Of a stretch of DNA of 64,000 bases, positions 60,458 to 64,000 are shown in pieces. A program made the position numbers and the translations under genes. Location of the stretch: the NCBI RefSeq assembly GCF_024721315.2, contig NZ_JANFAK020000003.1:1-64000 (forward strand), in the 5' to 3' direction. The notes under the pieces are model-generated. The model made no database searches, had not been told where the DNA came from, and saw nothing but the letters and a program-made list of their open reading frames with translations. Positions within the stretch are counted from its first letter, which is position 1. Each line of letters begins with the position of its first letter. Origin of the DNA: Streptomyces sp. Isolate_45. Its GTDB lineage: Bacteria; Actinomycetota; Actinomycetes; Streptomycetales; Streptomycetaceae.

Positions 60458-61069
60458 ATGACCACACCGCGTGACTTGTTGATCGTCACCATGGGCACGG
60501 CAGCCGACCACCCGGCGGAGAAGGGCGATCTGTCGCTCGCGCTCGCGGGCGCCGAGGCGATCGACCTCCTGGGCACCCGGACCATCCGGCTGGACGGCGA
60601 TCTGATCGTCCCCGACGACGACCGTCCGGCACCGACCGACCCGCTGATGGCGGAGGCGGCCTCCTCGATCGTCCAGGAGGAGCCCTACGAGTCGGTCACC
60701 GACTGGCTGTGGCGCCGGGGCCGCGGCCTGTCCGCCGTCTACGAGGCCGCGCTGGAACAGGAAGGGCTGCTCGCCCGGCAACGCCGCCGCGGGCTCTCCT
60801 TCCGCGTCGGCACCCCGGAACTCGTCGAATCACCCGCCCGCCGCAGGGCCGTGGACCGTTGGAGGTCGGAGGACCCCGTCCTCGCCAACCTCGCGGAAAC
60901 GGTCGGGGTCCGCGGTGACCGGACCGGGGACATCCCGGACGTCGCCGACGAGGCCGTGGCCACCGTACTGGCCGCCATCAGCGACGCGGTGGTGGAACTG
61001 GCCTCCGTACGGCAACGCCGCGCCATCGACGAGGCCGCCTTCGACAACATCTGGCGGGGCGGGGTCTGA
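60458..61069 (+). CDS. GPP34 (GOLPH3/VPS74-like) family protein
   Basis: 203 residues; GGAG 6 nt before the ATG. 'TTPRDLLIVTMGTAADHP', 'LSLALAGAEAIDLLGTRTIRLDG' (in part) and 'LYRRGRGL'-like 'DWLWRRGRGLSAVYEAALEQEG' match bacterial GPP34 proteins. In eukaryotes the family binds phosphoinositide at the Golgi; in streptomycetes it is expanded and of unknown role, possibly membrane-associated. The C-terminal helix 'DAVVELASVRQRRAIDEAAF' is complete. Confidence 0.9.
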   Translation: MTTPRDLLIVTMGTAADHPAEKGDLSLALAGAEAIDLLGTRTIRLDGDLIVPDDDRPAPTDPLMAEAASSIVQEEPYESVTDWLWRRGRGLSAVYEAALEQEGLLARQRRRGLSFRVGTPELVESPARRRAVDRWRSEDPVLANLAETVGVRGDRTGDIPDVADEAVATVLAAISDAVVELASVRQRRAIDEAAFDNIWRGGV

Positions 61070-61173
61070 CCCGTGCGGCGGCGCACGCACCACCGCCCCG
61101 ACAAGGACACCCCGCCGCCCGGACGGCGGCTCGGGCCCCGTCCATGACGGACGGGACACATCGCGTCCGGTGG

Positions 61174-61410
61174 TCACATGGCGGCGCGCAGCATGCCCGC
61201 CGTCCTGGCCATGGCGGCCTTCGTCGCCTCGTCGGAGGCGGTCCGTGCGGCTTCCTCCAACAGGAGCGTCGCCGCCTGGAGGAGCCCGACGTGGACGGGG
61301 ACCGTTTCGAGTCCCGTGAGCGCGGCCATGGCCTGGTCGGTCGCGCTCTGCGGGATGAGGGTGCTGACGCCGCGGCCGACGCCGCGCTGGGACTGGGTTG
61401 GTGTGCTCAC
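61174..61410 (-). CDS. small helical hypothetical protein
   Basis: 78 residues from GTG at 61410; an upstream frame is poor coding sequence. Mostly helix: 'QSATDQAMAALTGLETVPVH', 'VGLLQAATLLLEEAARTASD', 'ATKAAMARTAGMLRAAM'. No Cys, no TM. No family recognised. Convergent with the GPP34 gene. Confidence 0.6.
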   Translation of the reverse strand: MSTPTQSQRGVGRGVSTLIPQSATDQAMAALTGLETVPVHVGLLQAATLLLEEAARTASDEATKAAMARTAGMLRAAM

Positions 61411-61521
61411 CCGCCGATTCTCGCCGGTCCGACCACCGAACCGGGCACGATCGCGCACGGTTTCACCGGCGTGGCCCCGGCGACGCCGGGCCGACCACGC
61501 CCTGTGGACCGGCACGACCGC

Positions 61522-61908
61522 TCACGCGATGACGGCGTCGACCTCGACCAGCCGGTCGGGATCGATGAAGCGGGACACCTCGACGACCGTCAGCGCGGGC
61601 CGCACGGCCGCGAACCGCTCACCGTGCGCCCGCGCGGCCTCCTCCCACCGGGTCACGTCGGTCAGCATCAGGCGGGTGCGGGTGACGTCCGACACCGCTG
61701 CCCCGGCCGCTTCCAGCGCACGCACGGCGATGTCCGGGCAACGTACCGTCCGGGCGTACACGTCACCCGGTCCGACGGTCGACCCGTCGTCGCCGATGGG
61801 GGCCGTACCGGCCACCGCCACGTGATGGCCCGCCCGGACCGCCCGCGAGAAACCGATCAGCGGTTCCAGCGGGGACGCGGAACCGACGGTCCGTCGAATG
61901 GATTCCAT
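61522..61908 (-). CDS. RidA-family protein
   Basis: 128 residues; GAGG about 9 nt before the ATG. The fold is indicated by 'FSRAVRAGHHVAVAGTAPIG', 'GDVYARTVRCPDIAVRALEAAGA' (in part), 'VTRTRLMLTDVTRWEEAARAHGERF' (in part) and the C-terminal 'PALTVVEVSRFIDPDRLVEV', where Arg and Glu line the site that hydrolyses reactive imines in RidA. It is on the same strand as the DUF5954 gene and 29 bp downstream of it, so probably in one operon. Confidence 0.9.
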   Translation of the reverse strand: MESIRRTVGSASPLEPLIGFSRAVRAGHHVAVAGTAPIGDDGSTVGPGDVYARTVRCPDIAVRALEAAGAAVSDVTRTRLMLTDVTRWEEAARAHGERFAAVRPALTVVEVSRFIDPDRLVEVDAVIA

Positions 61909-61937
61909 CCGGTCATCCTCGCGGACGGCCCCGGGCC

Positions 61938-63008
61938 TCAGCCCTGGGGCCGGACGTTGCCGTCCTCGTCGAGCGCGACGTGGATCCGCATCGGATCCTC
62001 GCTGTTGACGTCGGAGGGGCGCGGGCCCTCGGGCCCGTCGGGCCCCCAGCGCAGCAAGCGGCGGGTCCGGACGATCCGGTAGACGGAGCCCTCCAGTTCC
62101 AGCCGGTTCACGCGCCCCACCCGGAGGGAGTCCGCGGCCCGGGCGTACGTGGCCAACCGTGCGGCCCGCTCGACGTCCGGCGTCGCCGTACGGGCGTCGA
62201 CGTGCGCGCCGGCGACGGGGGAGATGAGGCCGTGCATGCGCGGCCACATCCAGGTCAGGGCGAAGTCCAATGACTTGCGGGCCTCGTGGGCGGTGGCGTG
62301 CGGACCGCTGACCGGCCTCCAGCCGCTCTCGCGCCGCTCCGCGACCGTGAACGTCGCCGGCAGCAGCAGCACGTCCGGATGGGTGTCCAGCGCCCGCCGC
62401 GCGTCGGCCAGCACGTCGTCGGGAAACCGCGCACCCGCGTAACACAGACCGCGCAACGCCAACTGCTCCACCGCCCGGCTCGGGGGGACCGGCGCCTCCG
62501 GGTCGACGACCAGGCCTTCGTCGATCCCGGGGACCTTGGCCGTACGGTCCCAGTCCGGGACGGGGGGCTCCGGGTCGGTCGGCCGGGGCTGTTCGATGCC
62601 GCCAGGGCCGGCACCGGCGTACTCCTCGGCGCGCACGATCCGGTACCGGGTCCCGGCGACGGAAAGGTCGTCGACCCGCTCGGTCTCCAGCCGGGAGACC
62701 GCCGCCAGGAGTTCCCGCCGCTCCGCCCGGTCCTGCGCGTGGTCCTTCGCCCGGAACCACAGCCAGGAGTTCAGTCCGTCACGTGCCTGCTGCGGACAGC
62801 CGGACGTCACCTCGATCACCACCCGCCACCGCGGCGCGTCCCCGGCCCGTTGCTCGGCGACCCCGAAGAGGGGACCGCGCACCGCCGGATTGCCCACGCC
62901 CGCCACGGCGTCGATCGCGTCGGCCTCCACCACGGCCTCCACCGGTTCCACCGGCACCCGCACCACGATCGGCCGTGATCCGCCCGGCACCACATTCCCA
63001 GGGTCCAT
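61938..63008 (-). CDS. DUF5954 family protein
   Basis: 356 residues; AGGATGGG precedes the ATG at 63008. It is soluble and contains two related halves: each has a 'TRYRIVRAEEYAG' / 'VYRIVRTRRLLRWGPDGPEGPR' strand-turn-strand unit followed by Pro-rich 'RPTDPEPPVPDWD' / 'RPSDVNSEDPM'. The repetition suggests an internal duplication. Actinomycete-specific family of unknown function. Confidence 0.85.
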   Translation of the reverse strand: MDPGNVVPGGSRPIVVRVPVEPVEAVVEADAIDAVAGVGNPAVRGPLFGVAEQRAGDAPRWRVVIEVTSGCPQQARDGLNSWLWFRAKDHAQDRAERRELLAAVSRLETERVDDLSVAGTRYRIVRAEEYAGAGPGGIEQPRPTDPEPPVPDWDRTAKVPGIDEGLVVDPEAPVPPSRAVEQLALRGLCYAGARFPDDVLADARRALDTHPDVLLLPATFTVAERRESGWRPVSGPHATAHEARKSLDFALTWMWPRMHGLISPVAGAHVDARTATPDVERAARLATYARAADSLRVGRVNRLELEGSVYRIVRTRRLLRWGPDGPEGPRPSDVNSEDPMRIHVALDEDGNVRPQG

Positions 63009-63205
63009 CCGCCCATCCTGGCGCCGCCGACCGTTGCCGCGCTCCGGATCCACCGATTCCCGTGCCCCGATCCGCCGTGACGAGGTACAGTCCGAACGCC
63101 CTCACGGAACTACCGAACGCCCGCTCGCCGGGGGGCGTCGACTGCTTGCCCCGCGCCCACGACCCGTCCTGGCGGGGCGCGAGCACGTACGGCGGCCGCC
63201 GACGG

Positions 63206-63691
63206 TCAGGCCTCTTCCGGCAGGCGCCCCTCACCCGCCATGAAGCGCCATACCAAGGCGTGGCCGAGGACGATCAGGGCGATGAGCATGATGGCCTCGG
63301 CCTGGATGGGGCGCAGGCCCGTGTGGCGGCCGAGTTCGGGAAAGGCCCCCACGACGGCGATCAGCGCGTAGAGGACGGCGGCCCCCGCCTGCTGCCACAC
63401 GAGGAAACGGTTGCCCCGCCCGAGGGACAGCAGGCGGAGCGTGCAACCGCAGCCGATGACGGCCAGCACGATGAAGGCGCCGCGCCAGATCTGCGGCTGA
63501 TCGGTACCGCCGACCTGGGCGAACAGCCCCATCAGGGCGGGGAGCAGGAACGAGAGGTAGATCCCGCCGACGACGCGCCGCAGGGCGGGGTCGCGCATCC
63601 AGTCGTGGTGGCTCTGCACGACGTTCCACCACAGGCCGACGAGGGTGAAACAGGTGGCGGAGAACAGGGCGTAGAAGGTGCTGACATCCAT
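63206..63691 (-). CDS. hypothetical multi-pass membrane protein
   Basis: 161 residues with five predicted TM helices: 'TFYALFSATCFTLVGLWWNVV' in part, 'VVGGIYLSFLLPALMGLFAQV' in part, 'GAFIVLAVIGCGCTLRLLSL', 'LVWQQAGAAVLYALIAVVGAF' in part and 'AIMLIALIVLGHALVWRFMAG' in part. Two His in 'VVQSHHDWMRD' sit at a membrane edge. No strong ribosome binding site is visible. No family is recognised. Confidence 0.7.
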   Translation of the reverse strand: MDVSTFYALFSATCFTLVGLWWNVVQSHHDWMRDPALRRVVGGIYLSFLLPALMGLFAQVGGTDQPQIWRGAFIVLAVIGCGCTLRLLSLGRGNRFLVWQQAGAAVLYALIAVVGAFPELGRHTGLRPIQAEAIMLIALIVLGHALVWRFMAGEGRLPEEA

Positions 63692-63779
63692 GGGTGCCGA
63701 GGGTGACAGCCGGAGCGGCGCCGGCGGGCCCTACACGCCCGGAGGACGCCGCCGGCCCGCCGGTACGGGCTAGCGCCCG

Positions 63780-63900
63780 TCGTGAAACCCGGCAGTGCAC
63801 GCCCGCCACACAGACGGCCCCGGTCGGTCCCGGTCTGTCCCGGGTCGGCCCCGGCGAGGGCCGCCGACGTGTCGTCCGGGGCGGCGAAGAAGGTGACCAT
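63780..63900 (-). pseudogene. possible remnant of a truncated gene
   Basis: An ATG at 63900 opens a frame whose first residues, 'MVTFFAAPDDTSAALAG', look like a genuine protein N-terminus, but after about 25 codons the composition degenerates and the frame runs on into the next gene. It may be the 5' stub of a gene deleted in its body. Speculative. Confidence 0.25.
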
Positions 63901-63923
63901 GACGCTCGTCCGGGCCGCCTGCC

Positions 63924-64000
63924 CTACCTCCCGGGCGACCCTCCGGCGGCCTCCGCCTGCAACGTCCGCAGCAGGTCGAAGGCGGGGCGGTCCACCGGAC
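63924..64000 (-). CDS. C-terminal end of a gene continuing beyond the window
   Basis: Reading leftwards from the window edge, one frame gives 'PVDRPAFDLLRTLQAEAAGG' then 'SPGR' and a TAG at 63926-63924. Composition and codon use are typical for the genome. Too short to assign. Confidence 0.4.
   Translation of the reverse strand, partial: PVDRPAFDLLRTLQAEAAGGSPGR

Noticed and set aside
59184..61069. Complete barnase/barstar toxin-antitoxin pair
   Set aside because: The GPP34 neighbour has no RNase motifs, and no barnase-like protein occurs in the window.
63067..63237. Possible small plus-strand gene starting GTGACGAGG after TACAGT
   Set aside because: Composition is Arg/Pro/Gly-rich, the frame runs antisense into the membrane protein gene, and no ribosome binding site supports it.

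Overview
The window is about 73% G+C chromosomal DNA from a streptomycete-type actinomycete. The evidence is the codon bias (almost every gene has G or C in third position), frequent GTG/TTG starts, TAGGCT-like -10 boxes placed 6-8 nt before start codons, and a set of families typical of Streptomyces (CGNR zinc finger, GPP34, DUF5954, DUF4235, PRC-barrel, SpoIIE/HATPase phosphatase, BtrH_N/DUF4872). No phage, integrase, transposase or large biosynthetic cluster is present. It reads as accessory and conditional chromosome with many short operons. About 64 protein genes, one tRNA-like gene and several hairpins or palindromes can be supported.

Layout. 1-2.6 kb: a CoA-transferase (cut by the window edge) coupled to an acyl-CoA ligase. 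2.7-4.9 kb: a metal-type ABC importer. 5-8 kb: small genes and a 23-bp inverted repeat. 8.2 kb: an unusual tRNA-Gly(UCC)-like cloverleaf with its terminator, convergent with a Ser/Thr kinase that carries a lectin-like ectodomain. 10-14 kb: two acetyltransferases and a short UvrA paralogue. 14-17 kb: PRC-barrel protein, then a TetR/monooxygenase pair divergent from a quinone reductase. 17.2-20.2 kb: a coupled pair made of a coiled-coil protein and a bacterial dynamin-like GTPase. 21-26.6 kb: an envelope/redox block (CAP-domain protein, Ser/Pro-rich secreted protein, a thioredoxin lipoprotein and a DsbD-alpha-like lipoprotein, then a two-component system). The CAP and thioredoxin promoters share a 23-bp motif at identical spacing from the -10 box.

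26.7-30.8 kb: PNPOx-like protein, isochorismatase-type hydrolase with an AraC/DJ-1 regulator, a small secreted Asp/His-rich peptide, and a BtrH_N protein. 30.9-38.9 kb: one coherent minus-strand system, a polar amino-acid-type ABC importer followed by four flavin monooxygenases, most likely scavenging an organosulfur or similar compound. 39-46.7 kb: ThpR, CGNR regulator and MFS exporter, EamA exporter and LysR, small membrane proteins, DUF2071. 46.7-50.5 kb: a ribose-class sugar ABC importer. 50.6-57 kb: SpoIIE-type phosphatase, cyclase-family hydrolase, KatG. 57-64 kb: stress-type small proteins (CsbD, DUF4235), an F420-type oxidoreductase, a barstar-domain protein back to back with a GPP34 protein, RidA, DUF5954 and a membrane protein; the right edge carries the end of another gene.

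The best candidates for something undescribed are the coiled-coil/dynamin pair, the atypical tRNA-Gly, the co-regulated extracytoplasmic redox block, and the monooxygenase/ABC locus with its repeated promoter motif. All assignments are from reading the sequence; no database search was possible.
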